From Mercurialis annua (taxonomy: Eukaryota > Streptophyta > Magnoliopsida > Malpighiales > Euphorbiaceae): 64,000 bases of DNA. Position 1 is the stretch's first letter, and every line of letters starts with the position of its first letter. Where the stretch lies: NCBI RefSeq assembly GCF_937616625.2, contig NC_065575.1:33231001-33295000 (forward strand). The letters run 5' to 3'. The notes under the pieces were generated by a model, which worked only from the letters and a program-made list of their open reading frames with translations, made no database searches and had not been told where the DNA came from. Positions 43,085 to 55,800 of the stretch are shown piece by piece. Position numbers and translations under genes: made by a program.

Positions 43085-43412
43085 GGGATGATGTCATAAA
43101 AATCCAATAACTTTACACGTTTTCTCATTTTAATCACGCCGTTTAAAAATCGTCATTTTCATACACCAACTATTAATTTTTCCTAAATTCACATAACCGT
43201 TCAAAAATCCGGAAAAAATCGATGATGTATCATTATTCGGTTCGTTATGGCATGTCACTATCTAGTTGCCAACTAATCAATTTTTACTGAATTTTTGAAC
43301 GGTATATGGATTTGAGAAAAATTGGTAGTTCGTGTATGAAAATGACAATTTTAAACGGCGTGGTTAAAATGAGAAAACGTGTAAAGTTGGTGAATTTTTA
43401 TGACATTAACCC
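43085..43412. mobile_element. MULE-type MITE, 328 bp, same family as 35716-36353
   Basis: Starts GGGATGATGTCATAAAAATC and ends TTTTTATGACATTAACCC; flanks TTTTATTAA (43076-43084) and TTTCATTAA (43413-43421) match at 8 of 9. Confidence 0.85.
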
Positions 43413-43866
43413 TTTCATTAAACATATTATTTGTTGAAAAGAGTGGTGTGTGGTTTGAAACAAGGATGCCTATGTGATAAGGCAAGCGAGAGATAAGTCC
43501 CTGGTTTTTAGTGTTACCACGCCAGGCTTTTAGAAAGAAGCGAGGGTTGAGATAACAGGGTTATCTAACCAGTATTTCTAAAAATGTATTTCGCTTATAT
43601 GTATATTTCAGAAATGTGTTTACGTTAAACGAGAAAGGTTTTAACGGTACTTTCTGAAAACGGATCGTAGACGAGGTATGATCTAGTAAAATATTTGCGA
43701 AAAGTTTATAGAGGTTCTAGGTTTGCTACGAGTTCGGAATAACCGTTCTCGTACCTGACCGTCACGTGAGAAGATCTGCAGGGATCAAGGATACGCCAAG
43801 ACAAAGTTGCGATTACTTAGCGCCAGTTGTGACTTTGTTAAGGTGGGAATCGGGTCGTGACAAAGG

Positions 43867-43878
43867 TGATATTAGAGC
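43867..43878 (+). other. degenerate primer binding site
   Basis: TGATATTAGAGC, two changes from TGGTATCAGAGC, 4 bases after the LTR end at 43862. Confidence 0.65.
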
Positions 43879-45588
43879 AACGTTCTAGGACTCGAATGTC
43901 CAAAGTATTGTTGCTGATACTGTTAAGTAAGTTATGTTAGGAGTTGTGAGAATTCCTAGTAGACTATTGCAGCAACATAGAATTCGAGTCGTGTCTTGGT
44001 CAGGTTTCAGTTGTTGAATACATTCATCTATAAGTAGCAATTCGTATACTTGTGTAGTATATATTGATATTCTTATCAAGAACATATAAGATGTTCTTGT
44101 GTTCAAGATATGTTATCTGGTATAGTACGGAATGGTTAAAACAACTGACCAGTACTCAAGGAAGTTAATTTTGTTCGAATACAAAACAAGCAAGGATTTC
44201 AGAAGAATCGTTTGTTCGGGAAAATAATTAAATTTTCTCTGAACTACGTGTGTGATTGTTATGTGTTCTGTTTATACGTGTTCATACGGTGTTACGTGTT
44301 ATATGAAAAATATGTTTTCTATAACTATTATATCGGGTACTAACGTTATGGCTATATGTGTTTCAGCATGTTTGGGCCTAGTAAAATTCAGCCACATGTT
44401 GTGCCTAATCCACATGGTTTACCCAATAAGCATTTACCATTCTAAGCGCTTCGGTTTATGATATGGACACATATATTGATGCTATCAGATCTGAGGATAT
44501 AAAAGGATTTGACAGCTACATTTGCCTATACAAGGTTTAGACTATAACAGTATTTGGCAGAGGTGAACCATCTAAGAAGGGTTCAACAAATCATATCATT
44601 CCCGAAATCAAAGGTGGGAAGATGTATCTGCTAATAAGGAATAGAGTTTGGATAGAATGAGACATTATCTTTGTAATACCCTGAATATTTTTATCGTGCC
44701 ACGTGTCGTAAATCTCGATAAATTAAATCAGAATTGATTTAATTTAAAATATCAGAAATTAAGAATAATTTATATTAAGTTATTTAACGGGATATAAGGA
44801 AATAGCTGAGAAAATTCATATAAAATAAATTACAAATTCCGAGTTGATAATTATTTCGCCAAAGTTCGCGAAATATTTTAAAGTATCTATGGTAAAAAAA
44901 TTCAAGTCAATCGGAGACTGTTTAAAATTTGGACGCGAATACGTTTTGGGCTAAATTGCAACTTTGAAAAGTTCAAGGACCAAAGTGTAATTTATCCAAT
45001 CAAGCCTCGAGAATAGTAATTAGAATATTCTTGAGGAAAATTGATAATTATGGGTTAGTATTATTTATTTGAAAATAAATAATACGAATGTATTTGAGTT
45101 AAAACGGATAATTTACCGATTAAGTTAAAATAAAAAGTTTAAAAAAGAATTGGTTTAAGTTAAAGAAACGAAGGGTTGAAGTGGAAAATTTGCCAAGTTA
45201 TATATAAACATTTCCTTAAGAATAAGGAAATGAGAATGGATCAGATGGATCTAGAAATAAAGAAGAAGGGAATGGCGATCATCGTCGATCCGCCGCCATT
45301 TCGTCGTTTCTCGTCCGAATCGAGCGATTCTCGCGCCGTTGGATCAAGAATTCGATCCTCTATCTTTTCTAAGGTTCAAATGAAGGTAATTTTGTTGTTT
45401 TGGGTGCTGTAATTGAAGAATTCGTGGCTGTTATTATACGCTCGAATCGTTTCAACCGTAATCACGTCGTTTTTGACGTTTTTGATGATTATTGAGTTGA
45501 ATTTTGTGTATTATTGATGTAGAAGCAGGTCGGAATGAGTTAAGGGTGTCGGGAGCATGTCGAGATGATGTTTGGGGCTGTTGGAAGG

Positions 45589-45627
45589 TGTCGCATGACG
45601 TGCGACAATGTCTCACGACGTGCAACA
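45589..45627. repeat. palindrome pair in the diverged LTR
   Basis: TGTCGCATGACGTGCGACA (45589-45607) and TGTCTCACGACGTGCAACA (45609-45627): two 19-base units, the first palindromic except at its centre. Confidence 0.8.
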
Positions 45628-45992
45628 TAGCCCCGCGACGCAATCAAACTTGCAATCGGCATAACTTCTTCGTTCGGACTCGGAATTGATCGATTCTCGT
45701 TGCGTTAGAAAGAGGAAAGCCGCTCGCTGTAATAGCTTGCTTCTCGGGTGGCTCGCACCCGGGGTGGTGCGGCTGAGCCCAAGGTAATTTTGATGTTTGA
45801 TTCTCTGAAAATCAAGAGTTTTGGGCTGTTACGTCACGAACGTGTCGAACTAATCGTAATCGTATTTTTTTGATGTTGTTGATGGTTTTCGATATGGGTT
45901 TTCTGCTAAAGTGATATGAGAGTATGACGGAATGGATTCAAGGGTTTTTTGTTGGAATCACATCAAGACAAACTATTGGTCCGTTTAGGGTT

Positions 45993-46114
45993 CCTCACGG
46001 CGTGAGGGATGATCCTCACGGCGTGAGGGATGATCCTCACGACGTGAGGAAGGGTCCTCACGACGTGAGAAACCATGCTCACGACGTGAGGGAGGCTTGG
46101 CACGATGTGCCAAG
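45993..46114. repeat. palindrome array in the diverged LTR
   Basis: Five units of CCTCACGACGTGAGG type (45993, 46014, 46035, 46056, 46078), the first four at a 21-bp period, then CTTGGCACGATGTGCCAAG (46096-46114). Each is self-complementary around a CG-containing centre. The position in the LTR is equivalent to the cluster at 19652-19774 but the unit sequence is different. Confidence 0.85.
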
Positions 46115-46755
46115 CCCGTTTCTTCATGGGAATGCCATTCTGAGGCTCGACATGAAGAACCATATCCCGATAGTGACTTCCGGACTTTGAAAACGTGATT
46201 TTTGGACGTAAAACACATCGCTGACGATTAGGGTTTTAGTATTCAGATGACGTTTATAGATTAAACGTACATGTGATTTGAATAGGTAACCGATGTATCG
46301 ACGAGCTACCAGGCCGGCGAACTAGAATAGCTACGAGATCGAACGACGCATAGAACTTGCGTGATTGAATAACGATATTGCAGTTTTTGGATAGCGGTCA
46401 CGGTGAGTTGCATTTTACTTTCGCGTATTGTTTATAAAAGTTATTTTCATATACTATGATTTTATACATCGCATAATATATGGTTTGAAGTATCGTTTAT
46501 CGAATTGCTTTTATCGACTATCGTTTGCTATTATTATTGATTATAGTATCGTTTATCGAATTATTATAGTTTTTAAACCAGTGTATGATCCGAGGAAACG
46601 TGCTACTTATTAGGCGTCAATAGGACTGTGTGATCACCGGTGAGTATGTCAGTCTAGCGTGTCTAGATTATTATCGTGTTATGGAATTATATCGAATATC
46701 AAACATTGTTTATCGTATCGTATCGTATCGAAGTTGGAATATATATCGAATTGGA

Positions 46756-46890
46756 TACGAGGTTTAACTCGGTTGAACTATCTCGAGACTCGTATCCAGT
46801 GGGTTTAACTCGGTTGAACTATCTCGGGATCCACATCTTGGGATTAAGAGATGGCAGAGGTTTAACTCGGTTGAACTATCTCGGGACCCT
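46756..46890 (+). repeat. three-copy GGTTTAACTCGGTTGAACTA repeat
   Basis: Three copies with intervening 20-30 bp; the young LTR has two copies of the related TTGGTTGAACTATCCCG at about 20334 and 20380. Confidence 0.8.
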
Positions 46891-47511
46891 ACCAATTGGA
46901 TCAACCGAATCGATTGTTATTGTTATGAATCGTATGAAATTATAGATCGTATTGAGTATCGTGATTAGGGTTTCAATCGGATCTAATACTTGCAGTATTA
47001 TCTACTACATTATGTTATATTTTGATATCGTGTATCGATTTGTATATATGAGTTTTTATCGTATGCGATATTATGTTATTGATAATATCGTTAGTAGCTT
47101 GCAAGCTCACTCAGTATTTTCCCAAATACTGACCCCTCACCATTGATGTCTTTCAGGTTATTGGAGTCGGATCAGACAGATCATCTCTTTGTGCCAGAAG
47201 TCTGCTTGGCTTGCACAAAGCACGGGTCTCTCTAGTGCTGCAGTAGTATACAATGATTATTAGCGACCTAGTATAGAAAGATCTTTTCACTTGGGGTATG
47301 AGCCCTAAGTTAGGCTATTATATTTACGATTATGACCCCTTTGTACGAGTTGACAAGTGGGCTAGTACGTACGTGGTACGGAAGTGAGACGCCAATACCC
47401 AAATGCGTACGAGGAAAAGGTTCGATGATTCGAGAGGCAATACAGCCTCAACAATCTATAAAAATCTATGAATTATTTTCATTATGATAGCATGCACATT
47501 ACAAATTAATA

Positions 47512-47763
47512 CTCCCTCCGTCCCATTCTAATTGAATAAATTTTCTATTTTGAGTATTCCATTCTATTTGAGAACTTCTATTTATAAAATATTTTTCACA
47601 CTACTTTTCTCCTTTTGCCCTCCTCAATTAATACATTTTAAAAGTATATTTTTAAAAAACGGTGAAGCATTTAATTTAATATAAAAATATAAAAGTAAAG
47701 TTACTAAAAAAATTTAAATAATATGTAATGAGAATTTTCTCAATTAGAATGAGACAGAGGAAA
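47512..47763. mobile_element. Stowaway MITE, 252 bp
   Basis: CTCCCTCCGTCCCATTCTAA … TTAGAATGAGACAGAGGAAA flanked by TA (47510-47511, 47764-47765). It ends about 245 bp from the SPIKE1 stop codon, so it may lie in or near the 3' UTR. Confidence 0.9.
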
Positions 47764-48008
47764 TATATCATTATTTGTTTATAAATAATAAATCTTTCCT
47801 ATGGCGTCCATATTGATTTAATTGCCCTATAACTAGGTTTCACCTAACCAAGCAGAAGCTAGCACAGAATAATAAAATTTGAACAAGGTACATGATTGGC
47901 TTAACACGTACATTACATACACAAATATTCACAAAATTAAGGGGAATTCTAGTGCATCTAACATTAAACACATTAAGAAACTAAATTAGAGGTGAGTGAT
48001 GAATGTCA

Positions 48009-51000
48009 TCAGAGCTCTGAAAGAATGGCGGGGATGTAATGGGATAATTCAGCTGTGAGAGACTGAAATCCATTCACAAGTTGTGTGTGAAAATCTTGGT
48101 CCTCCTCCCCAATCAATCTACCGTGTACACGAATAGCACGCTTGCAAACAGCCATGAATTCTAAGAGCGCAGCAATGAGCTGTTGCAATTCTTGTGATCG
48201 TAACCTTGTTGCTGGCTCACCAGACAGGAAGGCTGTGCAAACACTCAACACTCCACTGTTTACCTGCAAATTTTGCATATTACAATAAGAATCAAGATTA
48301 TCAGGCTTGCGTATAGAAATAAGTCAAAATGAAACAGTTCAGATCCAGCATCTAGAAAAGAAAAAACATTTAGTTAAGATAAGAGATTTGAAGCATATCA
48401 AGTTGATAGAAAAACAATACTTACTTGAACTGCCACACTACCCTGAAGAATCCTCTGCAAACTCTGGAGACGTGGGAGTTGATCCCCTTCAGAGCTACGA
48501 GGCTCCTCGAGCTCATTTCGTAATGCAGCTGTCCGAGTTTCAATCATCCCAATTGCATTCTCCACTGGGGAGAACTCGAGAGATTCAGATTTAATCACTA
48601 AAAGTCTATTAACAAGCGCGGGAAAAGAACCTTCTGTCTGAAGAACAGTTCGCCTCTTCCATTGGTCTTCCAGACCTCCTTGGGTTTTACCATTTTTCGT
48701 AAAAGGGGTGTCAAATAAGAAGCGGTCAAAGACTCGTGCACGAACACTTCCTGTAGAAAGAGAGAAAATTCTTTCCCGTCTACTTCCTAAATCTTCATCT
48801 TCCATTACCGCATCAACGGCAGTTATCTGGAGGTAGCAGACTCCAGGCTGCAGTTCATCTGCCTTCACTTGTCGAGAATCAGGTATGATGTGTAAAGTAT
48901 GATTGCCATCCATCCGAGACTCGTAAATATGACTTAATTTCTCCATTATGTCACCTAGCCGTACATCGCGGGGTTCTCGGTATACATATTCTTTCCTATT
49001 CAGCTTCCCAAATCTTTCACCATAAAACCCCACTCTATAGTATGTGGCATCAGTGAACGGAATTGGGCTCGACTCCTGTTCAAGAATTGATTCATAGATA
49101 CTAGTGAGCAATGTATGACATTTAGCCAGCTGTCCATATGCTCTCCTGCTTTTGTAAACGGGAATTACAAGTTCCAAAATGCTTGCGCAGAAATGGAAGA
49201 GCTCAGCTTGAGAAAAAAGTTTATTTGCAAGCTGTAGATATTTAACAGCTGAATCAACGGTGAGTTTTGATGCACCATAGCCCTCCACCTCTGCTGCTGA
49301 TGCCTCAGAAGAGATCTCACTGCTGACCATTGGGCAAATTTTACGGAGAGCAGTCACGTGATCTTTGCTCCAAACACCATCTTTTCTAGCAACAAGGGCC
49401 TACGAGAAAATAAAATACTTATTAGCAAAAAGCATATGCCATATTTTGGAAGAAATTATTGACAAAGATCAAACATGCAATAAATCAACAGCACAATTCA
49501 ATTTTATACGCAGTGGGCCAAAAGGAGATTAAAACATGTAAGAGATCAATCAATCAAACAATGTAATGGACTTCCAAAGTTTCTGCTTTGGAAACAGACA
49601 TGAGGATTGTTTAGTAGGTTATTCAGGACTTCATTTTTATCAACTGATGATATGTGTTTCATAAAGCGGATAAGTAGATGAACTACAATCATGCAGAATT
49701 AAAGATCACCTGCATTACAACACCGGCAACAGCTACAGCACACTGAGCAGCTTCAGCCCAGGATTGCATTTCCTGATGAGCATCACATAAATGCAACAAC
49801 CACATTATGTGAAGATCAGGTACAGGAGCAAATGCCATTGCAAGTTTATAGTAACTCTCAGCAGCTGCATATCTATCAAGAGTCATTGCAGAAGACTGTA
49901 AAAAATTGCAGCACAAGTTATAATCTGGATCAGACCAATGGAATATAGTCATATATATCTCATGTATGATAAATGAAAAGAGAGGAAGCAGGGCATTGCA
50001 AACACATCCAGATCCATTCTGGAAGGACTACATAGCATCAAGTGCAGAGTAACTGCAGAATCCCTGGACAATTTAAACATACCCTGTAGAAATCATGCTA
50101 CAGCATGACCAGGTAGCAATACCCAAAACAGTAAGTTGTAAGAACCTACCAAAAGTGCATGCTCCAGACTAGCATCAAGGGCCAGGATTAGCTTATCAGA
50201 GAGAGATTTCACATCTGACCAAGACCACCGATTTTCTGATAAATTATCAAAACTTGCCACCCATGCATCTTCAGGTAGTCCACATTCCTTCAATAGGCTA
50301 GTATTCTTAGACTCATCTGCCATTGCCTCCAAAGAGCTGCGCAGACGCCGTGTTTCTCCACTCTCTTCCAGTGTTCCATCTGATCGCATTTGAGCCACTT
50401 GCACATCAGACATCAACTCTGATAATGTGATAGTCAGCATGACCTGCAACCTTGCTGTTTGCATAAAATAATGGAAAGAGCTCTGCAAAAATGAAAGAAA
50501 ATTTTAATGTTCGGATATAAAACCAAAAATGTCCAAAAAGCCAGAAAGCGTACCCTCACAAGTATCTGGAGACCAACCACAGCTCTTCTCCTGATACTTT
50601 CATTTCTAAAAACAGCAAGGCGAAGAAGATGAAAAGCAGCCTGCTTTAGAAATCGATCATTCTCTCTTGCCATTAATGTTGCCCCATGAAGATTAAAGAC
50701 ATTGTAGAAAACAGGAAGCAGCACTTTCCAGAAAGCAAGGGCTTGATTTCGAGAGAATAAGCTCATGAAAATTGCGGTGATGCAGTCAAGTTTTCCATAG
50801 TCAGTAGCAATGCTTTGTGACGCTGCCATTACAGAAAACTTTTCAGTAATTTCCAGCACCTGACGACTCACAGCAGCACTCAAGTTTTCTTCCCAAAGCT
50901 CCTGGAGTGAATGTGAAGGTTATCAGCTGCCTAATTATGATTAGCATATGCATAGAGTTCAGCCAGAAAATAGTATATGAACAAATGAGAGCTTTTGCAT

Positions 51001-52828
51001 TTTAAAAGAAATGAAATTTTACAAAACGCACCAGTTTTTGTCTCAATACTGGATGCAATGATTCTCTAAGTGCTTGGGATGAAGCTCCAATTCTTGAAGA
51101 TTGTGCCTGAGCAAGAGCTTCTCTCAAGGAATATGGCTGGCTAGGGGAGCTTAACTGGGAGTTTACTCTCTGCCACAGATATCCGTTATCAGGTGTTCCC
51201 TGAGTCTGCAATACCAAAATTCAGAACACCAAGGAACATATAACATATTATGCTACTAGCTAAAACTTTTAAGCCACATGAAACACAGCTATACATCATG
51301 AGAAAGACGTACATATTGAGCACTGAATAGAAAGGATCAATTCTTTATGCATAACGAGTGTAAATTTCAGAAACCCAGAGGTAGAAAAAAAAAGACTTAC
51401 TCTGACTTCTTGTCGTGATGCTTCAGACAAATAGTTATTAATTGCAGGAGAGAGCCTTTCAGAGTACTTAGGAGAAGAAGGTGCATCTGTGATGGGGCTG
51501 CGAGAACTAGAACCCATGAGCATGCCATCAGCAGATTTTCTGTGCTGTAAAATACATTATTCAGAATTAGTAATAGGGTGAAACAAATAATAGTAGTGAC
51601 TCAAACATATAACACGTCTAACATTCATGGATAGTAATAAGACAGCAATACCCATTTTCAGAAATGAGATCGGCCATATTATAACAAGAAATCTGAAAAC
51701 CAGGCTGCAAACTAGAAATGCCCGTCAAATATGGTGCCCATCTGCCAATCACATAACATGGCATATTTCTAGCATTCGAATAGTAACAAGTGATATTTAC
51801 AGTTCGAGCAACAACCAATGATAAAATACAATGGTACATAGTAGCAGACCCTGCTACCACATTAGCGCATCTCATCTAAAAGTTAATGCTGACCAATGAA
51901 CCCTATACCATAATCCTAGTAATACAGTTGAATAGCTTCTCTTCCAATTGATATGTAAATAGACTTCATTGTACTCAAATATCTTTATTAGTTAAATGCT
52001 ACATTTCATATACTTTTGGTCTGTGGTGTATGTTTTTGAGGGTACAAGACAGTTTCTACATTAGACAGCAAAAATTGGCTCAATTTCCAGATGGGAGCCT
52101 CTCAAGCATTGCAAAACAGTAAGAACAGAAAAGAAAATCTATAATGATAAATGTGATGCATGCGGGACTGTCCACATCAAATAGTTAAGCTTCAATATTG
52201 TGTTCGTAATAAGTAAAATAGCTATCTACATCAAATAAACAAGAAAAAAAAACAACTATCTCCAACAAATGAACAAGAGTAAAATAATCTATTCAGGAAG
52301 TGTACTAACCTCAAAAAGAACAAGACACTCCTCCATCAGTTTGAAGAACAATCTAGTACGAGCAATGCTTTGTTGCCACACCTTAACAAGTGATGTGTCA
52401 TCCAGGTTGCGCACAATTTGTAGAATAACAATCAACACTTCACGCTTTTCAACAGCATTAAGGTTATAGAACACGGGCATCTCATCTAGAATCTGCAGAC
52501 ACGAATAAAAAAAATACTCAAGAAAGTGTGGAACACTTAAAGACACTAACAGCGAATATAACACCGCAGGCCATGAGAGAGCATCCTATTCCAGTTTTTT
52601 CCATTACTATAAGCAATAAACTTTGGAAAGTAGGAGGCATAATAACTAACTAAGAAAATGCTGGACGGCAGATTAATCCAACGAATAGAATTTATTGCAC
52701 TATAACATTAGTACAAAAACAAAAACAGATTACAGAGGCATCAGCATTACATCAAGGATTGTCTATGCAAACATTGCTTCCTTGTATCACCTAGGAAACA
52801 AATTAACAGTATCTAGTAAACGCGCAGG

Positions 52829-52882
<54 letters not shown>

Positions 52883-55800
52883 TCATTTCTTATCATTGAG
52901 GTTTTCAAAAGACCGGATATCCTTACTCATGAGCCAACAATTGGGAGATTGGAGCAACATGCTACGAAAATTTATAAAAAGGAAAATGTTCTTGACCATA
53001 CTAAATATAAATATCTTATTCTTAATTGAAATTCATGTCATATGAGTTCAAAGGAGTATCCTCCAATATCTTCATCTTCCAAATGGGCCTATCCGAGTTG
53101 GTGGCACTACATTCCATGAAAATGGCCCAAGTCTCTGACATTACATTTCCTACAGGCTTCTGAGAACTGTCCATCACCGTATAACAAAAGAATAGGAAAA
53201 AACTAATATACGAAAAGAAAAGGAGGGAGATAAAGCCTCCTCACAGGAGTGTTTACTTCCAATAGGATTCTAATACTTCATTATAGTTCAAATTTGCAAA
53301 TGAAATATTTATGATTTGTTTATTGTAGTAAGGCTAAATCTTCAATCTCTGCAGTTGCATTTGATAATTTAATTTATGTCCATGAACAAATTATAGTGTC
53401 AAAAGGTCAGAACTGTTACTAACACAGTTGTGAATCTCTCACATACGACTGATTTAAATCTCTGAGCAGAAAGGCTATCGAGAGTTCAATTTGAGCTACT
53501 CTATGAGAGAAGCTGCAGAGTTGACAAAGATAAGTCCCACATATTCATTCAAATGTAGGCAATGTCCAGGAGATCCTTAAAAAGGAAAGTAAGTGCACTT
53601 ATATACGTAAACAATAAAAAACGAACGAAGGATCACTTTACCCCTGATCTTGGCACAAAGTATTAAAAACGTCCAAATTAGCAAAACAGGATCACTTTTA
53701 CCCTGAACTTGTCAAATTTGGTACAACAACACCCCTCCCCACTCTACCTAAGAGAGTGAGATACACTTTCCGAGTTTGATATTCCACGATGGTTTTTTAT
53801 GGTAAAAAGTTTAAAATGGTCTTAATTTTTGTTTAACATTTTAAATTAATACCTAATAATTAAAAAAACACAATTTAATCCTCTTAATTTTAAAATTTTA
53901 AATATCAATTTAACCCCCATATAATCTATTTTTAACAAAAAAAAATTATTTTTTTTTTAAATTTCCGTTCTCAGCGCCTCCTCGCCTGAGAAGAGGAGTT
54001 GCTGCTCCAGTGAGGAGCAGCAGCTCCTTCAAGAGGAGATCGTGGATCTGTTCTTGAATCAAGAACAGACCGATCCGGTGAGGTGGAGGGAGCTCCTCCT
54101 CGCCGGAAATCAAAAAAAAAATTAAGTCTTTTTGAAAAAGTTCAAAAAGGCCCTGTATTAATTAGTGTTTGATTATGGTTAATTAGAGTTTAATTAGAGT
54201 AGATTATGATATTTATAAAACTCACTTTGTGCTAAGCTGAGGAGGTAAAGTGATCCTTCGTTCAATAAAAAACATGATGCAATCTCACAATTAAACGGAA
54301 TGCTTTTAATTTCACAATGCTTCACTAAATTATGCATTAATTAATTAACAATTATGCATACAATTGTTATGAAGGAAGATAAATGCATCAACTCCCAGCC
54401 AGTTCCAATTCAATGCAATTAGATATAACTTGGGAGTTGGGAGTAAACAAAATGTAAAAGTGAAATTAGATCAGTTGAATCTATCAATAAAATAAAGAGT
54501 AAAATTTTAGATTGCTGGGACCTGGCCAATAAGAGGAAAATATAGCTGGGCAATATATAATTTATCTTCAGGCTTTTGGTACCGAGCATCAAACTCATGC
54601 TTGCATAGAAGAACTACCAACATTCTAGCTGCCTGCGTATGCCAAAAGGCAAATTTCATTACTCATTAGTTGGCAGACATGTACATGCACACAAATAACA
54701 AAGAACTAACTGTGAATGTGCACACAAATTAGTAAAGCATTGTTTAAAATAAAGGACACTAGGGTGTACCTTGTACAGAACTCACCTTTGATCGTTGAGA
54801 TAGATCATCATGATCCCATGTAATGAAAAGCTCTTGTATCAAAATGGACGAGAGGTAGTTTCTACAATGTGAATATTAATACATGGTCAAGCAAACATTA
54901 GTACAGATGCTTAAGCCAAATTGACTTGTAGAATTTACACAACAGAAAAATTAAGCATCAGTCAATGCATCTTTTCTAATTTGATTTGAAAACATGTTAT
55001 CTGAATAATTTTAAACAAGATGGCATCAACCTCGAAGGATAACAAATAAAGAGGGATATCTATTATTTGCAAAGAGAAAAAAAATTAGAATAGTTGTTAC
55101 CTCAATGGAACATATGGATTGGATCATATATACATTATATAATGATTAATTAAGTTTAGACAACAACAACAAAGAGAAAAAACTGCAATGAGATTCTCAC
55201 TTCTCAGAAGCATCAACATGCAAACTTGTAGAATGCAGCATTGTCTAAATGTTAGGGGAAAATATAAGAACTTGTATCCCAGAGTAAGTAAAAGAAAGAT
55301 TTAACTTTTAAGAGTGAGTCGAAGAAAGCAGTTTATTTGCGAAATTTGCAATGCAAATCAAAACATCAAAATACAAAAACAAGGCAACACACTCGTGAAC
55401 TCTACCATGACATTGGAATGTTAAAGCATCCTGCACTGAAAGATTTATGGCTAAGGATGAGTCAAAGAAAGCAGTAAATTTGCAAAACTTGATCAAAACA
55501 TCAAATACAACAAGGCAACATCAACTCTATCATGTCATTGGAATGTTAAAGGATCCTTCATTCCACTGTACTCTAGACTACAGAAGTTTGAAAATTCAAG
55601 TTCTCAAAGCCTAGAAATCAAAATTTTAACAAGTGATGCTTCTCAGATTTGTTGCAAAAATCTGAACATTAGGTTGCTAAAGAGCGATCATTAAAATATT
55701 GACACTGGATCCTTCATATCTCCATGTAAAATTATTTCCCTTTCCCTATGTCTGGAAAGCAGACTCGTCAAAGTTGAACATTGTGCATCATGAGGGCTCA

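Larger units (their letters stand above)
43487..47458 (+). mobile_element. decayed LTR retrotransposon related to the TR-GAG element
   Basis: 43700-43862 matches the end of the TR-GAG LTR (ggtttgctacgagttcgg … gaatcgggtcgtgaca), followed by a decayed primer site. 43863-44671 matches its internal leader and holds no complete gag. At 44672 a second LTR begins TGTAATACCC…CGTGCCACGTGTCG, like the start of the TR-GAG LTR. Similarity recurs at about 46740-46890 (GGTTGAACTATCTCG three times) and 47180-47250 (agaagtctgctt…agtgctgcagtag). The 5' LTR is truncated and the end of the 3' LTR was not found past about 47458. Confidence 0.75.
44672..47458 (+). repeat. diverged 3' LTR, truncated, with palindrome clusters
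   Basis: Starts TGTAATACCCTGAAT and shares the CGTGCCACGTGTCG block with the young LTR. Short frames inside (up to 89 codons) are not genes. It contains two palindrome clusters and a three-copy GGTTTAACTCGGTTGAACTA repeat. Confidence 0.7.

Noticed and set aside
51618..51875. minus-strand 85-residue frame as a SPIKE1 exon
   Set aside because: It lies in an intron; the exons on either side (51401-51544 and 52310-52492) join in phase without it and it has no DOCK similarity.
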